Positions 35,601 through 45,841 of a stretch of 64,000 nucleotides of DNA are shown here, piece after piece; the first letter of the stretch is position 1, and the number at the start of each line of letters is the position of its first letter. This stretch comes from Taxawa tesnikishii (nom. ined.) (taxonomy: Eukaryota > Ascomycota > Dothideomycetes > Dothideales), in contig JAPDRO010000013.1 of NCBI GenBank assembly GCA_030247885.1, forward strand, positions 1-64,000, given 5' to 3'. The notes under the pieces are model-generated. The model worked only from the letters and a program-made list of their open reading frames with translations. It searched no databases and was not told where the DNA came from. A program made the translations under genes and the position numbers.

Positions 35601-36383
35601 AGTAAAAGCGAAGATAGTAAAGAAAAAGACTTATAAACGACTACGTAAGTATAAGGCGAAAGAAATAACTAAGGAGGAGAAAGACGAGTTATTTAAGAAC
35701 TTACTTAGCGACTCTAATTTTAATTATATTATAATTATAATACGTAGATAATTAATAGAGTTAAAAGGGTAGAGATTCGCTAACCTACTACCTCGCGTAA
35801 CTTATATCCCCGCGGACTACGTTACATTAAATTACCTCTTTATAATATTATAACTTATTATATTAAAGCGCGTACTCTTAATTTAACGAGTCTAAATACT
35901 TACGATCTTAAGATAGTAAGTCTTAAAGTAGTTAAGTTACTTCTTACTAATTAGCTAAGGAAATAGTAGTAGTTTCTTCGATAGTTATATATATACGCGT
36001 TAAATTTCCTTAACTATTTATATAACTAATAAAGTAAAGTAAGAAAGCTAGTACGTATAAGATATATAATCTATTCGACTAATATCTTTTCTTCCGCGTT
36101 TAAAAGGATTTAATCCGATTTATATACTATAGCGTATAAAGGTTATTTAACTATATAATAATATATAGTAATAAGAGGAATATTAAATATATAAGTAGTA
36201 TCTTAAACTAATTTATAGTCTTTGTTTTTATAGGTAGAAATATACTTCTAGATATTAGCTTCGGTATAAACTTACTTATCTAGTATAAAAGTACTTATTA
36301 TTAGTAGTAGTAAGTTTAAAAGTCGAGAAGATAAGTTTTAGTATCTTACTTCCTTACCTATCTCGCTTCCCCGCGGTTTACGT
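32689..36383 (-). mobile_element. RIP-mutated pogo/Fot1-like element (outer), interrupted by a second copy
   Basis: Right TIR reads ACGTAAACCGCGGGGAAGCG from 36383 inward; left TIR from 32689 is its RIP-altered match (ATATAAACCGCGAGGAAG). TA flanks both. Subtracting the inner element and its duplicated TA leaves 1845 bp. Orientation matches the copy at 45771-47618, so transposase would be on the minus strand, but it is erased by RIP-type transitions. CpG remains common while CpA and TpG are nearly gone. Confidence 0.85.
33975..35822 (+). mobile_element. RIP-mutated pogo/Fot1-like element (inner), 1848 bp
   Basis: Flanked by TA (33973-33974 and 35823-35824). The left TIR starts ACGTAGTCTACGAGGATA; the right TIR, read from 35822 inward, starts ACGTAGTCCGCGGGGATA. 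It aligns end to end with the copy at 45771-47618 in reverse orientation and has exactly the same length. The differences seen in the stretches compared are overwhelmingly C-to-T in CpA and G-to-A in TpG, for example CCAACCACCATGAG becoming CTAACTACTATAAG. No open transposase frame remains. Confidence 0.9.
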
Positions 36384-36678
36384 TAATAGATACAAGTTTT
36401 TTTTAAAATTATAATACTTTGAGTTTTATTTTTATTTTACTAGTAATCTTTATATAATGTACTTTATCGACAGAACGTAGTTAAACGCCTAAGTATGCTA
36501 GGAGAATACATAGCGAATAGGTGGCATCACCTTAAATGCCCCAAACTTTCTATGGACTCGAAAACGACTTCTGGGTCGTCTGCATGGGTTTTGACTGTTC
36601 CGGAAGAAATACTGGTTTGGACCGCGCAATCCTGGAACAGAGCCTGTGTCAGCGGGACGGCAGACAGCTTATCGCCGG

Positions 36679-37628
36679 ATGGAAGATGCAACGGATCACT
36701 CAGACTTAGAGAGGACTCTGCAATGGTATAAGATCGGTTCAGATGAGGTCGGTTCAGATGAGGTAACAAGGAAGCCTCTGCTGGAGGCTGGCCACAAGCT
36801 TCGGGATGGCACAAGTGTGATCGTCATTCCACTTGGAAATTGCGGAGGTGTCGATCTTGGACTACTGGAAAGGCACAGAGCAGAGCGACTCGCTTTTCTC
36901 TTCCTGATGTGTGCCGCTGGATGCGGAACCATGGTATCCCTCCATGACGGCCGAATTCGTATCTTGCATACCGTTCTTGCGACGCTCTTCGGATTGTTAG
37001 CGATCGGACTCGTCGTTACCTTGGATCGCATTCTCGGAATGGACGCTGACCAACATGCCTTTTTACACGTGTCTCGAACAGCGCAAACCATATTGAAATG
37101 GTTAGTCGGCTGTTAAAAGAGAAGTTTCGGCAAGGAAATACTAGGAATGAAGACAAGCGGTGTGTTGACGTGCTCCTGCTGCACGCTGGAGCACAAGGTT
37201 GATGCAGGTGTCAACCTACTCCATCAGCGAACAACACCTGGATCGAGCTTACTCTTCCTTCCAACACTCCTTGGCGGAATGCGTCCTACAATTTACTGAA
37301 TACCCTAGGACATACTATACTCCCATGGGCGTGGGTCGACTTGTTCAACAACGCCCTCTCAACGTCGATATTCGTTGGCCTCTACCTTGTATACCCGTGG
37401 TTTTCGGTATTCGCGTTGCTGTTATCGATGACAGTCAAGGCCATTGCTCCAGGCACAAGATGGAACAGACTGGCATCGGGCGACAACTGGACCATCCCGT
37501 GGTACCTAAGTTTATTTAAAGTAATGAGTCTTGGTACGGTGACCCTGCAACGTCTCCTGGACGTTCTGCAGCCTTATCTTCCCGAGCCTAACCAAGAAAG
37601 CATCCGCCAAGAACTGGAAGGCCACTAA
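36679..37628 (+). CDS. Membrane protein of unknown function
   Basis: Two exons, 36679-37100 and 37208-37628, with a 107-bp intron (donor GTTAGT, acceptor GCAG) that restores frame exactly; 280 residues. Start chosen at the ATG opening MEDATDHSDLERTLQWYK, since the frame upstream has only a GTG. A short acidic N-terminus carries a tandem GSDEVGSDEV written by a perfect 15-bp duplication (36734-36763). Two hydrophobic segments lie at about residues 77-115, and another (FVGLYLVYPWFSVFALLL) in exon 2, followed by a polar tail. I do not recognise the family. It is the first gene right of the AT-rich block. Confidence 0.65.
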
Positions 37629-37938
37629 CACCCTCACTTCTACGCTCAATTGGGACACGTCCTCCGCCAGAACGCGCCCCTCCCTCCAGAGTTCGCGCCG
37701 CTCCTAGCCCCTAGATCCGGCCCCGCTTTCGCAAGCGAGTCGGACGCGGATGAGTCAGTAACCCAAGAACGACACATATGAGCTGCGCAGGACAGGTGTG
37801 TACATGCATATACTCGCCGTTGGAGTATCCTTAACCTGATTAAAAGTGAAGGTGCAACTTATACATAGATGTTCTACCTATATAGCGATCAAGGAGTTTC
37901 TTTCCCAGCCTATTCCTCACGTATCCCCATCTCTTTAG
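37629..37938. other. Intergenic region between convergent genes
   Basis: 310 bp holding the 3' flanks of the genes on either side. GC-rich near 37680-37760 (CCCCTCCCTCC and similar), then AT-richer. No gene or RNA recognised. Confidence 0.4.
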
Positions 37939-38831
37939 CTAAGTCATCACGTACTCATCATCCGACATGTTTATGCGCTCCTGCAATGATGCCAGGAATT
38001 CCTTCTTGGCCTCCTTCCTCTCCTTGTTAGCCCGCTTCCTCTCATCATCCACCTCCCTCAAACACATGTCCAGCTCTGCCATCATGTCCTTGAATAGCTT
38101 GTCCACCCCGGCACCACCTTCCTCTCCAGACTTCTTCCCTTTCACCTTGCCCAGCCCAAACAGCACCGGAAAATTCTCATCGCCCAGCATTTCCGCACTC
38201 AAGTTCGCAATCTGCTGCTGCACATTTTCCCACTCTTGGCACAATTTCTGCAATCGCGTGTCCTCTGTTCGGACGTGTTCGACCATCTTGGCCACTGTCA
38301 CGCCGAGAGCCTCGTACCCAATAGCGCCGTTGCGGTATCTGTACTGCACCATGTCGTCGACGAGCGGTGCAGACAGCTCAGCTGCAGCGGAAGATACGGC
38401 CTTGAGGGAGCGGTCGTCCGCGGTCTCGAGGCATACCCGGGTGACCAACGCTTGATGAGTTGGTGAAAGGGCGTCGTGCACGGCTGTAGTGGCGCTGGTG
38501 CGGTAGTCAGATATTGCAGCTGGCAGACGTGGTCAGTACCGTGGACAGGACTCTCTCGGGGCAGCTTGCCTTTGAACGCCGAGAAGATGGGGTGGTCTGC
38601 TCGTTCTGAATGGCGTGGCAGGCGTATGGTGAGATCACTCTTGATTAGGTCGAGCAGCCTCAATGTGGTAGTGTTTCCTCGATTTCCAGGCGGCGGCTCG
38701 AGAGCGGTGAGAGGTCGCTTGCGTTCTTTGTGGATTGCATTCTTGCGGATTCCGCCTGTGTTCTGTCTGAAGAGCTCAGAGGCGGATACGGTGGGATTCT
38801 TGGTCTCTGCTTGATTGTTCCTTTTGCTCAT
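37939..38831 (-). CDS. Hypothetical coiled-coil protein
   Basis: Exons 38540-38831 and 37939-38483, with an inferred 56-bp intron (donor GTACTG, branch CTGAC, acceptor ACAG); 278 residues. The start MSKRNNQ at 38831 is preferred; in-frame ATGs at 38864 and 38912 would add 11 or 27 residues. The N-terminal half is basic and low in structure (KERKRPLTALEPPPGNRG). The C-terminal half is helical, with a Gly/Lys stretch (GKVKGKKSGEEGG) and a final charged coiled coil (DDERKRANKERKEAKKEF). Domain not recognised; the charged tail suggests a protein-interaction role, which is only inference. The intron is the weakest part of the model. Confidence 0.6.
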
Positions 38832-39250
38832 GGCTTTTATTTCTGGCTGTCGGGAGTGATGCATGGTGCCAGCTATTGCACGACTACGCACAATGTCGTG
38901 TGCCGTCACCATGGTGTGAGAGGTGAGGCGAGATCAAACGAGATGAAATGGGGTTGGATGGAACGAACAACCGGAAGGAGTGTCGGGAAAGAGCAGCATG
39001 AAACGGAAGCCGAAGGCAGATGCGGAAATATGCGAGTTGTAGAGAAGAGGTAAGAGCTGTCAGGGCATGACTTCCATTTTGGGGCTTGGCGCCACCTGTA
39101 TCTGCACTCAGGCAGGAAAGCGGAAGATCAAGCGACCAGTATAGGATCTAACGCGACGTGCGGTAACCATGGCAAGTGAGGCCGATTTGTAATACATTCC
39201 AAGCACTGGCAAGGTATAGAATACACAACACAGTGAAGCAAGCTTTTCAA
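38832..39250. other. Intergenic region
   Basis: About 420 bp between two minus-strand genes: the promoter side of the coiled-coil gene and the 3' side of the glutaredoxin gene. No further gene seen. Confidence 0.4.
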
Positions 39251-39994
39251 TCAGAGGCCTTGTTCCGTAGCCTCACCACCCTCGGCAGGGACAAGGACAT
39301 CCTTCTCCTCGAGCAGCTTGGCCAGCGAGCCGTCCTGGTGCATCGACATCATGATATCCGTGCCGCCCACGAACTCCTTGTCGACGTAGAGCTGCGGTAT
39401 CGTCGGCCATTCCGAGTACTCCTTGATTCCTGTGTCCATCCGTTAGCCTCGAATCCCCATCTTCTTTAGCTATTCCGTCGTCTCCCAGCCCACTCAACCC
39501 TCGTCTCCAAGCCCTTTCGGCCTCTTCTACCTCTTCCTCGAAACCTTATCATGCGAACGGTATCTCCACAGTCACCATCCACTCTACCCACCCTAGCCCA
39601 AACTCAACCCACATCGCACATACCTTGTCTCAACTCCTCATCCTCGAGCACATTGAACGCAGTGAATTTCTGCGGGTTGACGCCCTGCAACCCCAGAATC
39701 TGTATGCTGGCCCTCGAGAACCCACACTGCGGCGTTTCAGGCGTGCCCTTCATAAACAGCACCACGGGTGCCGACGCCACTGCCTTGTCGATCGCTTGTC
39801 GCACTTCCGACGACAGGAAGCGGGTCTGCAATAGTGTGAAGCGCGAGGAGAGGAGGGGGTTGTGGCGTGGGCGGAGGGTGCTGCGGAAGACCTGAATGAT
39901 TGAGTTAGCGGTTGCTGGTCGAGGTTTGTTCGGTGATGGAGGGGAGAGGAGAAGGAGAGGGCAAGAGACGTACGGATGTTATTCTGGCGGCCAT
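39251..39994 (-). CDS. grx5: Mitochondrial monothiol glutaredoxin
   Basis: Three exons: 39974-39994, 39624-39891 and 39251-39429, with introns of 82 bp (GTACGT...TCAG) and 194 bp (GTATGT...ACAG); 155 residues. The N-terminus ([18 protein letters not shown]) is Arg-rich without acidic residues, as in mitochondrial presequences. The glutaredoxin fold carries [13 protein letters not shown], whose CGFS motif is the single-cysteine active site of monothiol glutaredoxins, then the [19 protein letters not shown] block that binds glutathione and the Fe-S cluster. The family (yeast Grx5) hands Fe-S clusters from the Isu scaffold to mitochondrial apoproteins. The first exon codes only seven residues. 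The gene is divergent from the decarboxylase gene. High confidence. Confidence 0.95.
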
Positions 39995-40290
39995 TGTGAG
40001 AGTATCCGATAGATGCAGTCGATATCGTGTCTGCTGTGAAGGTTGTATAGATCAATGTTTGAACGTGTTTCTGACCAAATCCTCCGAAGCTGTCCGCCGC
40101 GGTTTCGCGACAATGACGCACATGCACTTGCTGACAGATCACATCGGCAAACTCGCGTGCCTTGGATCAAATCTAACAACTCCGACTTGCAAATCACTAA
40201 CGACATGGGCTGAGAGACACTCACAGTCTCCCAAGGGAGCGCTAAGAGAACCGACTGCTCGCAAGACACCATCGCGCGCGCATCGAACTC
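39995..40290. promoter_or_regulatory. Shared divergent promoter region of grx5 and the decarboxylase gene
   Basis: 296 bp separate the two divergent start codons, so both promoters must lie here or overlap the genes. No consensus element can be assigned with confidence. Confidence 0.5.
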
Positions 40291-41080
40291 ATGGACGGTA
40301 ACAGCAACACCACCAACAGCACCGCTCTCCCCACCCAGCCCCCTCCGCGCCGCCGACCACCACCACGACCACCGTCCGCACCTTCTCCTCGCCAGCACCG
40401 GCTCCGTCGCAACCATAAAGCTGCCCAACATCTTACACGCCCTCTCCTCTCACCCCAGCAATCCCTCCATCCGCGTCATCCTCACCACCTCGGCTGCTGA
40501 ATTCCTACAATCCCAGTCCCATGAACAGCCCTCCCTGTCCTCGCTGCTAGAGATCCCCAATGTGGAGGCGATATATCGGGATGCGGACGAGTGGGCCGTA
40601 CCTTGGACGCGGGGCGCGGATATATTGCACATCGAGCTGAGACGATGGGCGGATGTCATGATCATCGCACCGCTGTCTGCTAATTCTCTGGCGAAGATGG
40701 TGAATGGTATGAGTGATAGTCTCGTTCTCTCGGTCGCGAGGGCGTGGGACACAACTGGGGTTATCGACGCGGTGCGACCGGGTATCAGTCCTTCATTGAG
40801 GTCGAGAGGGAGGGGCGAGGTGCCAGGGAAGAAGCCAATCATCGTGGCGCCGGCAATGAATACGGCCATGTGGGCGCATCCTGTGACAAGCAAGCAAGTC
40901 AAAATGTTAGAGGATGAGTGGGGCGTGGATGTGGGAGGGTGGGTGCAGGTGCTCAGGCCGATAGAGAAGGAACTCGCGTGTGGAGATACGGGGGCTGGGG
41001 CTATGAGGGACTGGAGGGAGATTGTGACGGTTGTGGAGGAGTGGTTGGGTGTTCAGAGGAAAGGAAATGTGCAGCGATAG
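40291..41080 (+). CDS. Phosphopantothenoylcysteine decarboxylase (flavoprotein family)
   Basis: About 263 codons, no intron seen. This FMN enzyme decarboxylates 4'-phosphopantothenoylcysteine to 4'-phosphopantetheine in coenzyme A synthesis; yeast relatives are Cab3/Hal3/Vhs3. Seen: LLLASTGSVATIK (flavin-binding start), ILHIELRRWADV with the catalytic His, APLSANSLAKM, APAMNTAMWAHPVT (the PAMNxxMW substrate motif) and ACGDTGAGAM (substrate clamp). The N-terminal MDGNSNTTNSTAL lies in a different frame from the rest; the +1 shift falls near 40325-40345 in a C-rich stretch. Because the gene is expected to be essential and is otherwise intact, an assembly indel is likelier than a dead gene. A short low-complexity insert (SLRSRGRGEVPGKK) precedes the PAMN motif. 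Confidence 0.9.
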
Positions 41081-41345
41081 GGTGACGAGCGGCCAATTCA
41101 AGAATATTTTTGTCATTAGCTCATTAAAGGCACCTTTCGACGTCATCTACAATCATTTCCAACAGCCAATGGGTGAGCTAGCTCCAAATGAATGCGATTA
41201 CAACTTCGATGAGGTTGATGGCCTGGTTTGAGTCAATGTCAGCTCTTCGAGTTCAATACGGTGGGGTCTGAACATCGAATTGAATCGTGTCGAACAGACG
41301 AAGTATAAATACATACATACCAAGCCAGTATGCGAGCGCAGCCAC

Positions 41346-42386
41346 TTACATGTGTTCGTGGAAGAAGTTCAGAAGAATTCCATAAGCGCGCTCGTACTCC
41401 TTCTTAACCTTTTCGTCCTCGAGGTCACCACTGCGTTGATGCACGTTAGCTATCCGTCATCTTGTACGACCAGTTCGGCACTGATCCGGCAAAATGGAAC
41501 GTAGCATTGACACACCGAGCAGCCATGAATCCATGCACCTGATCCGGGAACCATTCAACGATGTTCTTAGTCTTAACACCCTGCTGCCACTTCTCCACAG
41601 CCTCCTTGTCCTCATCCTTACTCGGCAGCATGGCAAACGGGATGCTTACACCCGGGGCGTCGCTAGGGTCGACCATGGCCGGGTGGCACGCAGCGGCCGC
41701 CTTGAACACGGTGCCCTGCTGCGAGGAAAGGTTGACCACCTTTCCGCCCCAGCAGAATCCCACAATGCCCCAGTCTTGGATGTTGCTGTATTGACTGTTG
41801 ATCTCCTTGATCACTTTGGGTATGCGTTGGACCGTCTTGGGGGAGCACCGGTCGTGGAGAAGAATTCTCCGAGCTTCTCGCCCTTCTCCTTCTGTGGGAT
41901 GTATTAAGAAAGCTGTTGGTAAAGTGGAACAAGGGGGCGGAGAGAAGGCTTACGGTGTCTGGTGGGTACCAGTCGATTGGCACGGGCTTGCCCTCGAAGA
42001 AGTCTGTGAATAGAAGATCAGCACGTGAGCCAGGAAGCCCTTCTTCGATCCACTGTATCGCTCCATCCGAAGCTGGCCGATTGCACATGGGTCAAGGATG
42101 AGCAGATGAACCCGGAACGCTACTGTGACGAGAATTGCTACTCACCCGGCATGAACACTTGGTACTGGTGCTCCTTATCCGCATGCGCCAGGATATCAGC
42201 GCCCTGGATCGTCTGCGGGAAGAAACCGAAGATGTCGTATACGACCAAGAGTGCGCTCTTAGCCGTGCTAGGTCCGCTGGTGTACGTCTTCATGCCATCG
42301 ATTGTGATATACTTGCCCTTTCCCTCGTAGCCCTTGGACTGGACTGGAGGTACGGTGCAGCAAGCGTGGGATTGCTGGGAGGACAT
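41346..42386 (-). CDS. Dienelactone hydrolase family protein
   Basis: Four exons: 42146-42386, 41954-42003, 41516-41891 and 41346-41430; introns of 142, 62 and 85 bp, all GT-AG. About 250 residues. An alpha/beta hydrolase of the carboxymethylenebutenolidase type: VVYDIFGF early, GFCWGGK with the nucleophilic Cys, FAMLPSKDED with the likely Asp, and DQVHGF with the His. MSSQQSHACC at 42386 is a typical start for fungal members, but the frame is open upstream to an ATG at 42512, which would add 42 Arg-rich residues. Exon 3 needs one extra base in the run at 41839-41843 (CCCCC on the coding strand) to stay open; the remaining exon phases agree exactly, so this is probably an assembly deletion. 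Substrate cannot be named. Confidence 0.88.
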
Positions 42387-43209
42387 CTTGCGGGTTTGTA
42401 TACAAACTGGATTAGATCTGGCTATGGATCGAGGGAGGTGAGTGGCAATCCTGGATTGCACAGTGTTTGTGAAGGGTTTGGAGAAAAGGATTGGTGCAAT
42501 TGGAAGACGCATTGTGCTGCCTTTATAATGACAGTGGAAGTGTTGTGATGAAGCTCCAGATCGAACACCCCACGTTCGACGTCATGAATCGAGCTCCGGT
42601 GGCCGAGGTCCGTTGCCGTGCTTGGCAAGGCTTGATCTCGGAGCGAACTTTAGCGAGCGCTGTAAGTTAACCAAAGCTTTCTGTCACAATCAATCAAAAC
42701 CAAAACTTCCTTCGGGGTCCGCTTGAATTTTCCATTTTCCAATTTCATTCACTGACAGATTGGAAATGTGCTGTTGAGTTCCATTCGCGATCCGTTTCTT
42801 GCCTTAGCCTCGTACAGTGTCAGCTCTCCGTGCTTCGTTTGAGAAAGAGAATCTTGACATGATGCCTCTAATCTATCAAACGCCTCGGTTGCGTCGAGCA
42901 CAAAGAGAGTCTGTGTATTCCCCATCCAGCTCACTAGTGAAAGCGGTGGGCATTGGCGCGAAACTGTGAAAGCATCGTGCTTGCAACTGCACATGCGTCT
43001 GCCGTACCGCCATTCTCTACTCACTCGATCGATGGCTTTGATCGAGCACGTGACAGACTCGGCATAACAATCTCCGCCAAGCTGAGCCATTCCTACTGCC
43101 TGGCCTCTTGATTCGACATCTTCCATCATCCATCCTGCAACCACAAAGCAACCCTCGTGTATGGGAGTCGGTAGCATACCCAGTAATCACACCAACGTCG
43201 CTAAAGTAC
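42387..43209. promoter_or_regulatory. Divergent intergenic region between the hydrolase and the Zn2Cys6 regulator
   Basis: 823 bp between two divergent starts; its first 126 bp may instead encode an N-terminal extension of the hydrolase. The head-to-head arrangement could allow the regulator to act on this region, but no CGG-N-CCG site is called. Confidence 0.4.
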
Positions 43210-45758
43210 ATGGAAGTGCTTGATCAAACGGCTCTTGAGCCGCTGTCCGCAACCAGCCTACTATACGGAAAGCAGAAAAGAGCTCGCTCACAGCTGAGCT
43301 GCACGTTCTGTCGACAGAGTAAGCTCAAATGCAATAGAACACACCCGGCGTGTGATCAATGCGTGAAGAGGAATCGAGACTCGCAATGCGCGTATATGCC
43401 GCCGGCTGTGAAGGCCAGGGAGCCCAGAACGTAAAGGGACGCATCCGCCACCTGGAGCAGCTGGTCTTGAACCTCATGGACTCCAGAGATGCGCAAACGA
43501 ACGGGACGACAAGTCCGCCATGGTCGGATACCAGGACGAGTAAGGCAGATACGCGTACAGCGACGGCCCTTCCGAGCGCGCAGACGAGAGACGGGAAAGA
43601 GTTTCAGATGCCTCCGGCCATACAATTGACGCCTCCATACGCTGACAGCCCGGTGAACCACGCTGCTACGATGGCCGAGCCCGCCGCAGACGCTGGTTTG
43701 GGTGCGTTCGGGCAGATGAAGATCACAAAGAACCAAACGAGCTATGTTGGAGACTCACATTGGGTCGCTATTCTGCACTCGATCGACGAACTCAAACGTG
43801 ATCTTGATACAGAGGACGAGCAAAGTCCCACAAGCTCTGCTGAAGAGGAGCCTCTGCAGGAAGAACGGTCTGGTACAAGTTCGTTCCTGCTCGGCTCGCC
43901 GAGGAGGGTGACAAAGGCCGAGTTGCTGCAGTCTTTGCCTGACAAGGCTGTCATGGATGGGCTTTTGTCGCAGTGGTTCAATGCTCCGGATCCGTTCAAG
44001 CCTATCGTGCATGCGCCGACGTTCCAGGAGGAGTATCGGCAGTTCTGCAGAAATCCCGGACAGACGCCCGTCATGTGGATAGGCGTCCTGTTCGCCATTA
44101 TGAGTTTGGCGACCTCATTCACGCTGAGATCTGATTTAGATAAAGCGACGTTGGATGAGCAAGCTGCGCTAGTTGACAAGTACCACGAGATGGCTGCTGC
44201 TGCGGCAGTCTTAGGAGGTTTCACTAGGCCCAAAGCTCATACGCTGGAATGCCTGATCTTGTACGCGGGAGGACTGCGCAGTATGAGTGCGTACATGGAT
44301 ATCTGGTTAGTCCTCGGCCTTGTCGTACGCCTTGCGCTGAGGATGGGTTACCACCGCGACCCGAGCCATTATCCCAACATATCACCCTTTGAAGGCGAGA
44401 TTCGACGACGCACATGGTTCGTCATCTACATGGCTGACGTTCTGATCTCGTTCCAGCTCGGCCTGCCTAGTATGATAAGGACAATTTCCAGCGACACGCA
44501 GGTGCCGCGCAATCTGATGGACTCCGATTTCAATGTCAATACTGTCGAGCTCCCGCCCTCACGGCCCGTTGAACAGCTCACACCGGGCTCCTATGGAATT
44601 GCTAAAGTCCGCATCTGCCGTGTCTTCGCCACCGCAGCCGAGAATTCCCACGATACAGTGCCACCCTCGTATCCGGAGGTAATAAAACTTGACGCACAGC
44701 TCGAGAAAGCACGAGCGCTCATTCCTCCACCCCTGCAATTTCGCCCGCTCGAGGAGTGCATCACAGACTCCCCGAACTGCTTATGTGTCGCCTAAACCTG
44801 GACCTGCTATACCATAAAACGAAGATCGTCATCCACCGGAGACACATGAGGTCGCGAAAAGTAGGCCCTGAGATGCCGTATTCGAGACAGGCCTGTATCA
44901 CTTCTGCCATGCGGATCTTGTATCATCACCATGCCATCTTCGCCGCATCCCAAGCCGGCGGACAACTCAACAGTGTAAGCTGGTATATGGGTTCTATCAG
45001 CACGCACGACTTCCTGCTCGCAGCCATGATCATCTGTCTTGAGTTGAGTCAGCAGATATATGAGGACCCCCGAACAGGGGTAGAGAGTGTCCGAGGCAGA
45101 GGGGTCTGATCGAGGCGTTGGAGCGCAGTCAGCGGATCTGGGGGCAGCCATATGAGGATACGGAACGAACGAGGCCGGCCCTCCATAACGCGGCGTTCGT
45201 GCAGGCGGGCGTGGCACATGAGACGAAAATGGCGGCCAAGGCATTGGCGGTCATGTTGAGGAAGATTGAGGGGATGTGGAGGCGGCAGGAACAGAGCGTT
45301 GTGGGTGCCGATGGTTCTGGTGCGGAATGCTTGAGTGAGTCACCCATGTTCTTTCCCGCGTAATATGGGATGTCTACTAACGCTCTCCTGTTCCACAGAC
45401 GAAAGCCGTCCCCTTGATGGCGATACTCTTGCTTTAGATGCCGCATGGTCCGATCTCAACTCAACCACATTTGACCTAAATCCAAATCTGTCTATACCGC
45501 CACATGATCTGCCATCAAACGATTTCCCGCTCATCGGCGATATGCTCGATGTCCCCGATGATATTGACTGGGTTGGTTACATCTCTTTCTTCTCTGCTCT
45601 ATGCTTCTCATCAGGTACGGCGGACTGACGACTCGCAGGGAACGTGGGATTATCAGATCAGCGGCCAGGCAGGCCAGGAGTTTCCACTCTATAACGAGTG
45701 GCCTCTCAGCGAAAATAGACCGGGAGGCGGCATTGCTGTTGAGGATCTCATGCGGTAG
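43210..45758 (+). CDS. Zn2Cys6 fungal transcription factor
   Basis: Start at the ATG opening MEVLDQTALEPL. A binuclear zinc cluster (CX2CX6CX6CX2CX8C, beginning SCTFCRQSKLKC) is followed by NVKGRIRHLEQLVLNLM, a dimerisation helix, then the fungal_trans middle-homology region (WFNAPDPFKPIVHAPTF onward, with RMGYHRDPSHY). Two 3' introns are clear: 45335-45398 with a perfect TACTAAC branch site, and 45572-45638. The acidic, aromatic end (DDIDW / GTWDY) may be the activation domain. Three frame changes near 43420, 44780 and 45105 each fit one missing base, the last two beside C4 and G4 runs, so they may be assembly errors. A pogo transposon lies 12 bp past the stop codon. Target genes unknown. 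Confidence 0.88.
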
Positions 45759-45770
45759 CACGATACTATA

Positions 45771-45812
45771 ACGTAGTCCGCGGGGATGTGGGTCACGCGG
45801 GGTAGTGGGTCA
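45771..45812 (+). repeat. Left 42-bp TIR of the pogo element
   Basis: Perfect inverse of 47577-47618. Flanked outside by TA. Confidence 0.95.
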
Positions 45813-45841
45813 ACGAATCTCTACCCTTTCAACTCCATTAA

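Noticed and set aside
38485-38529. A 45-base intron ending at ACCAG in the coiled-coil gene
   Set aside because: Its length is a multiple of three and leaves the wrong frame; the slightly longer 56-base intron ending ACAG joins the two frames.
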